NCBI RefSeq assembly: GCF_035222375.1
Contig: NW_026946366.1
Location: forward strand, 2,108,001 to 2,172,000
DNA: 64,000 nucleotides
Direction: 5' to 3'
Source of the DNA: Podospora pseudocomata
Taxonomy: Eukaryota; Ascomycota; Sordariomycetes; Sordariales; Podosporaceae
Of the stretch, positions 45,401-59,160 are shown piece after piece. The translations under genes were made by a program, and so were the position numbers. Numbering within the stretch: position 1 is the first letter of the stretch; every line of letters begins with the position of its first letter. The notes beneath the pieces were generated by a model. The model searched no databases and was not told where the DNA came from. It saw nothing but the letters and a program-made list of their open reading frames with translations.

Positions 45401-45840
45401 AAGTCCTCTTCATCCGCCGTGGACTAGGTCTGTTGATAAACGCCTATCTCATTAAGATCGCGCCCGTGGTGTCCCACCCGATGAACCTCAACGGCTGCGG
45501 GAGGATGAAACTGAACGTGAGGGTGTTGCAGCAGAACCTGAAGAACATTGAGGAAGGTGTGGACTTGGGGAGGGCGATGGGGTATTTTGAGTTGTTTGAG
45601 AAGGGGCCGGATGCGATTGTTGAGCGGGCGAAGCAGGATGCTGGGCGGCAGCAGGGGGGGGGGAGTAGCGAGGAGGGGGGGAAGAAGGGGGAGGGGTATA
45701 GCTATGATGAGCTGAAGGCGCTGCTGGAGCTGTGCTATAGTGAGCAGCTGGCTGATCGGGAGAGGGGGGTGGCGGCGCAGGCGAAGAGGCAGTTGGGGGA
45801 GAGGTTGTTGGGGTTGAGTGAGTATATGTGGCAGCAATAG
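42412..45840 (+). CDS. SEC8: Exocyst complex component Sec8
   Basis: Two exons, 42412-45095 and 45165-45840, give 1119 residues. The 69-bp intron (GTATGTTT, branch TACTAAC, end GATCTAG) joins ETVQ-SFDSILTSYEEL. After a Gly/Tyr/Pro/Arg-rich disordered N-terminus (glycine run near 20-27) comes the Sec8 exocyst domain at about 105-250 (AREMGRVLELIKQEWPAML-like start, FRQTHQYLQDSLKKIVHEY, GFNSSIGTFHKI). The remainder is helical CATCHR-type sequence. Sec8 is a core subunit of the tethering complex that guides secretory vesicles to the growing hyphal tip and septum. Without the splice the frame ends a few residues past 45095 and lacks about 225 conserved residues. Exon 2 turns strongly G-rich at its 3' end. 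Confidence 0.94.
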
Positions 45841-46221
45841 TTTTTAGAGGGTGGTGTTTAAATCTTTTTGGGGGGGTTATGGTATGATAGGAATGAGAAA
45901 TGGTTGAAATGTGAGCGGTGGTGTGTTTACTTGGTGATGGGTTTGAGAAGAGGTGCTCTACACCAGTGAATCATACTCCGATAACGGTTCTCTTCCTGGA
46001 GTAAAATACTCAACTGCACAGACCAGAATGCCACAGCACGGAATATGTTGCTAAGTGCCTCCTTCAGATTTGCAAGTTTTTCAAGTAAGGTTATGAGGAC
46101 TTGACAGGAATCCTACAGCGAGGACTAGGGTGTGGCTCTGTCTCAGCCTTCACATCAACCTGACAGAGGATGAACTTGTAATGTTGGCGGGCTACTTACG
46201 CAAAACCCTGTGTCTTCGATA

Positions 46222-46492
46222 AGACATGAGGAGCTGTGTCTTAACAGCTCTTGTCTGACCTACGAGTGCCATCTTGTACATGTGACTTGCCTATACAGTA
46301 GTTATCACATGTAGCTATTCGGAAACGAACACCCTCGTTTGGTGTGAGGGTGACTCTCACACCTGTACCATGCCTCCTCCTAATTCTAGGAGTGTGCTGT
46401 GTACAAATATTAGAGAGACTTTAGCTCAGAGAGATGCCAATCTTCCACTGTCCACGGGAACACAGGCATATACTTATCGCCTTCTCTAATAT
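46222..46492. ncRNA. Candidate structured RNA: five successive hairpins plus a closed multi-stem element
   Basis: Read by eye, perfect or near-perfect inverted repeats follow one another: AGACA/GAGCTGT against ACAGCTC/TGTCT (46222-46256); TACATGTGA against TCACATGTA (46277-46313); AAACGA against TCGTTT (46323-46340); GGTGTGAG against CTCACACC (46341-46363); CTCCTA against TAGGAG (46377-46392); then ATATTAGAGA against TCTCTAATAT (46407-46492), enclosing ATGCC/GGCAT and CTGT/ACAG. Arms of 6-10 bp placed this densely are more than I expect by chance. No known RNA family (RNase P/MRP, SRP, telomerase, U3, tRNA) is recognised, and the strand is unknown. A small MITE-like element is an alternative. 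Confidence 0.3.
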
Positions 46493-48543
46493 CTCACTTC
46501 CTCATTGACTTTCATTGATTCCTATAACTGCAAAATCACTGTCAAACAGGGACAGAAAGATACATACTAACCAGTCACACTGCAAAAGCAGGATCCAGTA
46601 CGATCTAGCAGGTGCCATTCTGACTCACCACTTTCTAGATCATCTGGCGTCAATCCATGAAGTTGGAACCTTGAGATAGAAGCTCTGTGTCTCTTGCCTC
46701 ATGCTAGTTCGAGGAAGTTGTCATTAACACCAACAACACCTGATTGGAATCTGTGGACAACCACACGTGGGTAGATCTTTTGCTTTCTGTTTTAGTCTTG
46801 GTAGAGACTCTGGCCATTTGTTGATACATCTGCCCATCATTCACACCAGAAGAGCAGGGGTGGCATATGATGGATATCAGCGCACTCGACATTGGGAACC
46901 GAATTTTTTCGTCTCTATGCCCGTCACATTTTAATTCTGTGGTGTGGGAGGTGTTGCTCCCGGTGGATTTCAGTCAGGTTGCTCCTAGCGCTTCTGCCCT
47001 GTGGCCCACAGGTCAGGTTTGTTGATAGGGATAGGTTTTTGCTCTCCGGAGCTGATTCGTAGTGCTGAACAATATCATCACTTTTCTCACAGCTCTGCTG
47101 GCGCCTCACATGTGGCCGGCACCTGACATGTACCAGCCACCATAGGATACCTAAGGTATCCAAAGCAACACCAGACCCAACAACACTATACCTCCAAACC
47201 CTCAAAAACAACACCTCACCTTCGCCACCATCACCATATCCCCTCCCACCCCTGACTAAGTCTCTTTCTCCCTCGGCACCAAAGTAAACAAAAACAAACC
47301 ACTTCCCTTCCCTTCCCCCCGGCGGCCGCCCCTTTTCGCCTCCCCCCTTTCCCAACCCATCAACAATACCACCCTCGCCACCCGCCCACCCAACATCCGC
47401 CGACCCTCATTCCCTCCCGTCATCACGTAACATTTAGAAGCCCGCGAAGCCTTCCATTCCAGCTGAAAGAAAGTTTCATGTTAATCATCACATCACCCAC
47501 CCCAATCCCCCTACCTCCACAGAAGAAAATTTCGAACCTTCCACCCAAACTCCCCTTTCAGCAAACAAGTCCGACCTCGCCACAAATGTTCGTTTTTCAT
47601 CCTCATCCCAAACGCTCAGGATAAATTACCCACCACACTTTTATTACGTACGTACCTAGTAACACGAGCCAACCACCCTAGATGGCTAGCTGGGAACAAT
47701 TTACCTAACACCCTACCCCAGCTAAGACCTGTAGATCGACTTGCCTAGTCTCCCCTCTATCGACCTGGAGAGAAAAACGCTAGACCGTTCTCGCCGTCGT
47801 CAAAAAAATATTAATAAAAAAACTAGCTGAGCACTGCTAAGGAAGGGTCTAAGATTTGTATAACCTCGTAACAGCCTCTGGACGGCCTTTGCTCCCGTGC
47901 CTAGATTTTGCTAGTCGGGGGTTCACTTTAGAGCTAATTGCTACCTAGGCATAGACAGGCATGCCACAGACCAAACACCAAGAGGCCAAGCACAAATGAA
48001 AACAAAAGGATCGAGACCCTCTCTTTCTTCAGAACAAGATCCCTTTGGCTAGCCCGCCTAGCGTGAATCAGATTGTCGTTTGACTTATGGGGCAAGTGCG
48101 TGTAGATCAGGGTCCAATGGAAGTCCACGCGTGCCGGGTGAAGATCTGAATAGCTTCCTTATTTTTTTCTTTTTTTTTCTTTCTTTTTTTGCGGAGAGCA
48201 GTCCTAAATTGGTGGTCAAGGGTTAATTATGAGGGGTGTAAGTTTAGTGCAGTTAGTGCCCCTCCGTATCTAGTTCGAAACTTTTACTCTGGAGAAAAAG
48301 AGAACGGTGTGAGTGTGAAGCAGCCTTTGGGCCTCGAGAACTGGCCTTCCTACTGCATACCCAAGGGGATAGGTAGGTAGTAGGTATGTGAGTTTGTTCA
48401 CACCGCTTTCTGTGAACAACCACAAAATTCTATCTCCGATACCTAGCTTATTAGTCACTTGCCATAGGTAGTAGGTACAGTACGCAACAAGCATATGTAG
48501 GAACTTTCAACAAGCCTTGCCCCTTTCTATCTGCATTTGTATG

Positions 48544-48597
48544 GTGCGTGTGTATTTGTGTGTGTGTGTATTTGTGTGTGTGTGTGTGTGTATGTAT
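48544..48597. repeat. (TG)n-rich microsatellite
   Basis: Imperfect TG/TATT repeats, the longest uninterrupted TG run about 9 units, ending in TATGTATG. Confidence 0.85.
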
Positions 48598-51500
48598 GTC
48601 TCAACAGACTTTTCTTCCCCCCTCTCTGCCTGCCGGAGCTCCATACATAGAAAGATTCACGGACATCTCTGCCGACAACTAGAGACAGCACCAAAGCAGC
48701 TGAGGCTATTGTAGACTAGAGAGCTGAAACTTTCAAGACAGCGACTCTCGCCTTGGCAGTCCATCCGGTAGCTTCGTAACAGCTGTCAGGTTAGGTATTG
48801 TCCGTGTGGTGGTGGTGGTGGTCGTTGACCCTACGTGATGCATACAGACAAGAATAGAGCCTCATCCCTTACATTCACGAGACGAGACAACACCACGACC
48901 CCTAATCAACAACAAAAAGGAGTTTGCCACGACTGCCACGCCGCCACTAGCTACGGTGAGAGTCTATAAAATCTTACGGCTTTAGACCATGTTCGAACAC
49001 ATTGACGGCGCCGTCTTGGAAGATCGACGATCATTTTCACCGTTGATTGGGATAGATTAGCACTACAACAATCTTGCATCATGTGCATCAGCTAAACCCC
49101 GGAAGGGGAAGGGGGGGGGGGGTGTGTCGGCAACAAACAACATCAAAGAAGCAAGGTCCTATCCGTTGCTGTTTTTGGATCCCATCGCGAATTCGATCTT
49201 TTGCTAGCTTCAAAGATGTCGGTGATTGTGTGGAGGGTGGGAAAGTTGAGATAAAAAGCCAAGACCCAAACTGACACCCCGGAAGCCCTTCCCCGGCGCC
49301 GTAGCTCCGTCGATCATCCGGAGAAATTAGTCCACTCCATCCAGTGACAGACCGAGCTTAATACTTTGATATCAAAAAGCCACTCGACACTAGTAGAGAG
49401 ACTCGAACAACCGGACTTCGCAAGCTAGACCACTATCAGTCGTAGCGGCGACCGGTTGTCGGCACGGCGCGTTCAACAAGACCCTTCTCTTTGTTTGATT
49501 CAAAACAGAAGCCGGAAAGAAAAGCAAAGGGTTAAAACTCGAGGAGTTGAAAAGAAACCACAAAAACTGGGGCCGCTATTCGGGTTCGGATAGGCCAAGA
49601 CATCAAGTAGCGTAAGGGAAGAGAAGAAAAAAGAAATGAGGAGGCGAAACAAGACATTGGGGGAAGGGAGATCAACAACCACCCCCTCCTCCAATCGCCG
49701 TGTGTGTGTACAGATCCCTCGGAGAACCCTTCAGCCTTTCCGGAGATGTCTCAAGCACGGACAGCTTGGAAAGATCCGCTTTTGGTGAAATAAGAGGCTA
49801 AAAAAGGACAAAAAAGTAAACAACAGTTCAAGGTTCCGGGGTAGAGCAAAGACGTCAACGTCGTCCAACGTCGGCGGTTCAGGGGCTGAAGCCATTGCGA
49901 AACAGATCTCAGAAACCAGCCCAAGGAAAGAAAAAGAAGCAAAACAGAGAAGTCAACCGAAGTCTCTTGACGGTTCTGAATACGGCCCCGCCCCCTCCTT
50001 CTCTCTTAACCCCCCACCGTGGCGATCACTAAAGCACGTTTCTGCTTAGCTTGTCGCGCTGAAAAGGGTTCTGGACTTTTTGACATCTCAACGGGCATAT
50101 CCAAGCATCTTGGCAATCATTCTTCATCGTCGTTAGGCTGGGAAGCTGAGAATACTCCAAGACAGATTACGGGACGATCTCTGTTCCTCCTCTGCTTGAT
50201 GAATAATGTTTCGAAGCGATCTCCTCCAAGCTATGGCCGGCCGGTCCGGTCGGTGGCCAGCCAGCCTGGCTTTTGCTGATGGCGGGAAAACAATAAGAGA
50301 ACCCTCTCAGCCAATCCAGAGTCGAATCAGGGATCAAAGATGAAAGGACCCTCTGCGGATAGATAGATCGGGGCCGAGGCGGCGGACCTGGTGAGAAGGC
50401 CCTCTACATTGAGAACATCGATTGGACGAGATGCTGCTGTCACCATGACGGAAATTCTCCGTGGATCGTATCTAGCGGCTCCCGCGCGGTTGGGAAAACC
50501 TCGTGTAGTATTTGGCGGATGGTGTGTGGGCGTATGTAGGTATGTGTGTGCCATCATTCGAGTAATAATTGATGCGTTGCTCGGCGCTCGGGGACCTTGG
50601 TACTTCCAGATGTGGGAGGCAAAAAAATAATAATATTTTGTTGTCTGCTCCTGCTTTCCTTCCCCAACGAATTGGGCCTGTCGGGAGTCGTGACACGACG
50701 CAGCGAGAACGTGCTCTCTCCGTGATACCAGGGCTCCTCCTGCCTGTGGTAGGTACCTCTCTCTACGTCTTGCATGCAGGTACCGAACGTCCGCAGCCAG
50801 TTGATGTGCCGGATCTCAGGACGAAACACTTGGGTAGCAGCGAGCCGGGGCACGACTAGATTGTGCGTGCTGCGGTGCTGCTCGTTTTACTTGTCAATGC
50901 CGCCGTGACACCGCTTTTTATCAAGGTGCCCCTTCGGTATAGCTTCTGGTGGGCGGGTCGAGATGTTGATGTTTTGGGACCTGGTTGGCGTTTTGTTTCC
51001 CGTGTCTCAGCTGTCGTGTGTGGGTGGCGCCTGTCTCTCTCTCCTTATTTAACTGGCGGTTCCCACATCGTTGACGTGATAATAATGATGGGTGATGGTT
51101 GAGGACTAGGAATTCGTCGTTGTAAGTGGCCCAATATGATGTGGCCATGTCCAGTAACAATGCCAGGTACGGTTCCGAGGTGCTCGGGGCTCCTAAAGGC
51201 CCGCGTATTTTCGATCTTGGCTTGAGATGGGCTTTCAGATTCCCGAGACGGCCGTGCGAGCAAAGGAATTCGTTCCGACATCGTCGTCTCGCTGCGTCTC
51301 CTGGGCTGGTGCAGATGGCCTCTTGTGACTGCCACCTACGATACTGGAACGTCATGTCGGTGCCGTTGTATCGAAACGGGGGTTCTCTATCTCGCCCAGA
51401 CTGGTTCGACATCATAAAAAGGGAAAAAAGAGACGAAAAGACGCAATCCGCGCTAGGCGCTCAGGGGCCAGCCGCACCTTGATGGGCATCCTATCTTGTG

Positions 51501-54500
51501 TTGCTGCACATACATGCCCCGCCCCACCAAAGGAGCAGGTTTGGGGGTAAAAGAGAACATTCGACCCAATCCTGGCTGCGCAAGAAATGGAAGCCATGCA
51601 TAACGTACTTGGGGGGTTATTGTATTGAGGGAGTCCTGGTGTTTGCCCTCGTGACTGACCGCTCATACTGGATGGACCTATCGAGAGAGGTGACTGCGTC
51701 GAGGTTTGCCGTCGTCCTGTATGTATGATCGTATGCATCTGTGCGATTGCAGCAAAGATCTGCCTCTTGTTGTCGTTCCCGTGCCTGGCACTTGAGTCTA
51801 ATCTGACAGTCAAGATTTTTTCTCTCTCTGATCAAAGAGAAAAAGGCTTTGATGTTTGGTCCTAGCTAGTAAGGCCTGGTATGCAACCGCAACAGAAAAT
51901 GGCAAGGCGCGGGAGCTCAGGGGTGTCGTCTGGGCATCTCTTTGCTCGCCAAATCAGCGCTGCGCAGTCGCTCCCAAGAGCACGGGAGACACTGGCGTGT
52001 ATCTGTCAAAATTGATATCTGATATCTCGTCCTGATATTCGCATCTTTTTGCTCGTTTCGTTTCCCACCGTGATCTTTTGGTGCCGACCTGCAAATCAGG
52101 GGCGCTCGATGACGGCCATCTCGACTGGACGCAGCCATCAGCCGTTGGCGACGAGATCCGAGACGCAGTGAGATCCTGCTTGTGACGTTGCCTGCCGACG
52201 CGTCTTGTGATGAGTGGTGTAGTTCCCGCAACGGGAGCATCTAGAAATCAAGCACTGTGTGGCGTTTCTGACCCGCGGAGACGGGTACGGTGGAAGGGCC
52301 AGGTCCCCTCTTGAGTGGAAGGGCCATTTACAGCTAGCGGATGTAACCGATATCTCTACCCGGCCAATGGCAGCGCGGGAGCACGGAGACTGGAACGTGC
52401 TGTCGGGACTGCCTCAGCTTCACCAGGCGAGGGGATCCCAGACAAGAGGGGGGAACTGAAGCAATTGCTTGCGAAGCTTGACAGACGCCATTTCATGGTC
52501 AACTTTGGCGCCACTGGTAGTGTGAAAGCACCTTGATAGACGGCGTCCTCCAGGTCCCCTCTAGTAGACCCCTCAGCGTTCATGTCGGACATTGTAACTG
52601 CTTCGCCAGGTCAATAGCACGGAGCGGGCGCCTATTTACTGGTTTTTTCTCCCGAGCCGGTGTACGTTTGGGCCAGCACTCGGGCGAAATGTTTTCGTAT
52701 GGCTTCGGACTCGGGACAAGAGATGGCTGTCTCGGCGACCTCCCGATTGGAATACCATCTCGGCGCGGTGAAGACGCAGCGGGTATACACTGTGTGCTAC
52801 ACCACCTCGCTGTCTTCACTGTTCATCGGGTGTCGTGTAATGCTCTTGTGAACGGTTCCCAGAACAGAAAGAGGTTGCAACCCCCACGTTGCAGCTGTTA
52901 GTCATCAGTAAAAGGTCGATGACGAGCAATCTGGGAGGTATCTCTGCCCCTCATCCCTTTCCTGGGTCTGGCGATACGTATCAGGTTGGCTGTCGACCCC
53001 ACTATCATTTTTCAAGTTTTATTTCCGCGTTTGATGATGCCCAAGGTCGTATGGGGGCCCAAAATTGCAGTGACCACGCATTTCAAGCATTGCTTGCGAG
53101 GGGAGTGAGCTGTTTTATGTCCTGGCCAACGCTGTGGCAGCATGCCAACACGTGGGTTTGTCGTGCTGCTGACAGTTCGGTGTTTGAAAAGGTCATCCTC
53201 TTTGGGTCGGTATTCGAAGCGGCATGGTGTGGTGAAGACGATGTTGAGAGGCGTCGGTCCCGTGACTAGAGTGGTGATGAGGTTCTTTGGTGGCTGGTCA
53301 GCCTCACCTGTTCCCATCTCGCAGACCAACAAACAGGATCTACCAGTCTCTGGCCGTGGTGAAGGTAGAAACTTGATAAGTTTGATTAGTGGGTGACATC
53401 GCTTGAACTCGTGCGTTTGAGATACGGTACGGACGACAACTCGATCCCTAGATCAAGGACTGCACACCTCCGCGATTCTCCGCACTACTGTACAGCAGAC
53501 AAAGCCGGCATGGCAAGATCCTAAAAGTGTGCTTCGCGGCGTGCATTGAGATCCTGGCGAATTTAAAAATGAGGGGGGATGGTGAGGGTGCACCTACGTA
53601 GGGACGTCCCGCAAACCACAACGCTGGAATCAGCCCCTGCAAGGATTGGATATACGGGCTAGCCCTGAACCAGACATCCGACTGTTCGTGATGTGGAGAG
53701 CAGATGGTGTGCACAGTATCCGTCTTTTCAGCCAAAGGCAATAGTAGTCGAGAGGTAGGATTCAACTATGGGTGTAATCACACACACCATCGCGATGGAC
53801 CGACTTTCCTCATATTTCCAGGCTCAGTCATTCTGCCCGCGTCTCAAGTGTTGGCAACTTGGAAACAGCAGCTATGAAGTCAGCGATTTCAAGAAAAGCC
53901 CACACTCGGCTCAGACCGATCAACAATCTCCTACATCCCACTGGACTCGAATTTCAAAAGAGCACTTGCGCATCTTGCTCCCCCTCCCTTCGCTTACCAG
54001 GTCCTTGGCCCTGACTAGTGCCTCCGGGGAAGTGTTAAGCGTACCGGAAGCCCTGGCAAATCCACTCGTGAACCGAATCAACGGGTCATTTGGCTGAAAC
54101 GACCATGTCTGCAGAGACAGGAATGGCATCTGGGGCGGCGCTAGTGTAGACATATCAACCCATCCGGGATTCCCTGCGTGCGTGTCATTGTACCTGCCAT
54201 GGCTCTCCGTACAGGCACACGTGCTCGATGTGTAACAGCTCGTGGGGTCTCTGGTGCTGTGTAGTGTAGACAAATGGTGATGGCGAGGGATTGCTCGCAG
54301 TGGTCGAGGAGAGATGCATTCGCCAGAGGCTGATCAAGATGCGAGAGGCACCTGCTGAATCTGGCCCGGCTGCTGCTGCAGGTTTCTGTGACGCACATCC
54401 CACATCACTCCGCACCGGGTGCCCTCTTGCGCCTCTAGTATAGAAAATGACGGGTCACATCCCGAGCAAAGACTTGTGGAGGCGGATTGGCATCCGGGGC

Positions 54501-55069
54501 CTCTAGTTTGCGTGTTAGCGCACTGTTTTAGCGGGATGCGCCTTTGCTGGACCTGGACCGCGGAACCGCTTGCAGTCTCCAGAGGCCGGCGACCAGTCGG
54601 TCCAGTCCGGAAGGCCAGTGGTGGATGAAGCAGCAGGTTGTCAGGCGACGGGCAGCAATTTTCGACAAAACGGATCCGGCTGTCTGCTGTTACATACAGT
54701 CGGCGCACGGTGTTGAGGGCCCCGGATGACGTTCCGGGGCTGGAGAGTGGAAGCCAAGCATCGTCTGGTTGGAGGCATGCTGGACCAGTCACGGGACGAC
54801 ATCGAGGTGCTCTGCGGCTTGTCCTTGCCTCGCCCTCGTTACCCCTTGCATTGGGAACTTTCAGTCGATTCTGACGGACAAGATCTGACATCTTGCATCT
54901 CAGACGAAGTGGCTGATATTTGCGAATGGGTTTTGGGACAGAATCCGGACCGGACCTTGACCTGCTTTCGAGTCTGAGGATCCAGATTCCATTTCCTTGT
55001 CAGTTCGGTTGCTAGCGGTTAATGGCGATGTCTCACCCACAATAAAAGAACGGTAAGATGGGCACTGAC

Positions 55070-55104
55070 GGTAAGCCCCAGGTAAGCCCCAGGTAAGCCC
55101 CAGG
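55070..55104. repeat. Triplicated 11-mer GGTAAGCCCCA
   Basis: Three exact tandem copies of GGTAAGCCCCA followed by GGT, inside the non-coding region upstream of the C2H2 gene. Each copy contains GGTAAG, a fungal 5' splice-site core. Confidence 0.9.
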
Positions 55105-57424
55105 TGTGAAGGCGGGGAAAGAAACGATGGAACGTTGGCAAGAAGAAGATGATCGGCCGCCAGGCGAGAAACGGGCCGCCCTGAAATCGCATGACGTTTT
55201 GAACTGATGAGGGCATTATGCCGAGCTATTTCGGTCCTGTATTGAAACCTTGAAACTTTGGACAAAAGTGGAGGCGAAAAATAGCGGTTGACACCAGCTG
55301 AGGTCGTCCCGAGCTGTGCGCACGGTCCCAGCTACCCTGAGCTTAGCTGGTGTGCGCTCTGCTGTTAGTTCACCCACTGTAATTGCCTCTCCAACACTAA
55401 CGCGAGGCGGAAAGCTGAGCTGGTCCCTGGAATTCAAGAGACCCGACGCCGCAGATGTCCATCTGGCGCCACAAGTGCACACACCCACCCCAACCGTGGT
55501 ATTGGAAACGCGACTGCCGAGCTGCCTGTACACTACCTATCATCAACAGATGTGTTTTGAAAAGAAAACATCGCCCCCGGGAATATGCGGTAATTGAAGG
55601 GTGGGACAAGACCTGGGACAAGACCTGTGAGTGCCGTCCCGCCCCGAGACTTGGTGATGTCCTGGGAACACTGACAGCGGACAGTGGACAGGTGGGGGTT
55701 GATGTTGGGAATTGCCGCGCTGAGCTTGATGAAATGTTAAGAGCTGGGCTAAGATAATTGCACCGTGACATGCCAAGCATCCGGGCTTGATGCCTCACTC
55801 CCGGTTCTTGGGAGTGGTGGGTGCTGCATGCAGTGCTCCATTCTCTGGGTCTTTGGCTATACCGTGAGCAGTATAGTGCATCCACTAGAGACCCTTGTTC
55901 GTGTACATCGCCAGCTGCCACACCTCGCCGTCGACTCCATCAAAAAAAAGAGTTGCGAAATCAACCTCACTTCTTCTTGAAAGGGAAGAAGACACGGAGA
56001 CAATGACGCGCTGTCTCGGGACGCCCAAGCCCATCACCTCCTCCATGTCAGACCTTTAACCCGCCCGCGGGGTACCGCGAAGATCCGAAAAAGAAAGGGA
56101 CTTACTCGAACCACTTGGTCCACGAGATGTGCATCATTGAGCAACGAACGAGTCGTCATCTCTCCCGGAGCCTCTCTCGCTAATGACGATGGAGAGCACG
56201 GCAGACGAAAACAATGCCTCATCCGCTCGCCGGCCAACTGTTGAAGCCGCCCCGTCCGTCCCTTCCGCCTTTCCGCCCGCCGCCTCATCAGGCGCGGTGG
56301 ATTCCATACTTTTCTTATACGAGGCTGGACTCCATAGCGGGCATCACTCTCATTCCCCTCTCATCCCCCTCCTACAACTGCCGTCCCGCTGCGGTCAGCA
56401 CATAACCAAGACGCCAAAACCTGCGGTACCTGCTGCACGAGTTGTTGGCCGGTGATGGTCACAGTGGAAGGATGGCTCACATTGCATCTAGAGTGCAGCC
56501 GGGCTCAGCAGCCTGTGTTCCGGACTTACTGACTTGAGCCAGACCTTGGACTCTTCTGCTGGTGTCTGGCCGTCTTTCATGTCTCATCGGTCTTGTCGTC
56601 TCCACATTCTGCCATTTGGATGATGGGTGTGGTGGGAACGAAGGCGGGCGAGCAAGGAGGTCGCCTTGCGCCCAGCTATCAACCCCAAGGAGACATCCAC
56701 TCCCCCCCCCTTGTCCCCTGTTCCAAAGAACTCCCCAATCCTCGGTAACGAAATCCCCCGGCTGGTTCTCTCCCCATGTATCCATGCTTCATCTGGATCC
56801 CAGGACACGATCCACCTCAGGTTCGTGTGGTGGGGGTCGAGGGATGGTCTGTTTCTTGGGGGGGGGGGTGGGAGGAGGTACTTTTGGCCTTGTACCTTTT
56901 CTTCTTTTTTTTCTTTATTGCTGCGGAGCTGCCCCGTGCCCAAACACCCACCCAGCCTGCCAAGTGCAGTATGGTTTATTGAGCATGGTACAAGCCTCTA
57001 TTTGAACAAGATCTCCGAACGGCCATGGCAGCCCAGTCGATTGGCTCAGTCAGATCGTACCCCAGCTACTTACTCTCCTCCTTGGGTCCTGGTGTTGATA
57101 TATGTCTCCCCCTCTCCCCACGCCCGATCATCATCCAGTCTGCTTGGACATACATACATACATCCATACATATTATCTCTCCATCTGTGTATACTCATCA
57201 TCACTTGCTTGTCAACGGACCTTGTGCCTAACGACAACAAGAGTCCTTTCTTTATTAATCATCACGGCGGACATTTGCTTTGCAGAGCCATCATCCCTCC
57301 CACACACACTCTCGCTCATACACCACCGTTGTATTTCCGGCTGACGGAAATCTCGCACCACATTGACAGTCAGTTCACATAACGCCAAGGACGAAGAAAG
57401 ATCATAATATCAACTGGGCAAAAG

Positions 57425-59160
<1,736 letters not shown>

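Larger units (their letters stand above)
45841..57424. other. 11.6-kb gene-free region upstream of the C2H2 factor
   Basis: The longest non-coding stretch here. I see no gene with supported splice sites or motifs. It contains the inverted-repeat cluster at 46222-46492, a 17-bp palindrome (47145-47161), a TG microsatellite (about 48544-48597), an uninterrupted G run near 49110-49122 and a triplicated 11-mer (55070-55104). The last 1-2 kb are rich in CAT/CACA steps like a fungal leader and probably hold the promoter and 5' untranslated region of the gene at 57425. Confidence 0.5.

Noticed and set aside
46407-46470. TTAGCTCAGAGAG resembling a tRNA D-arm/A box
   Set aside because: No matching T-arm or acceptor stem, and no B box at a proper distance.
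49375-49460. Sequence with a GTTCGAGTC motif that suggests a tRNA T-loop on the minus strand
   Set aside because: The flanking five bases cannot pair as a T-stem and no anticodon or acceptor stem is found.
56562-57382. Overlapping plus-strand frames of 147 and 251 residues before the C2H2 gene
   Set aside because: Low-complexity, rich in His/Ser/Pro from CAT and CAC repeats; most likely leader or promoter sequence.
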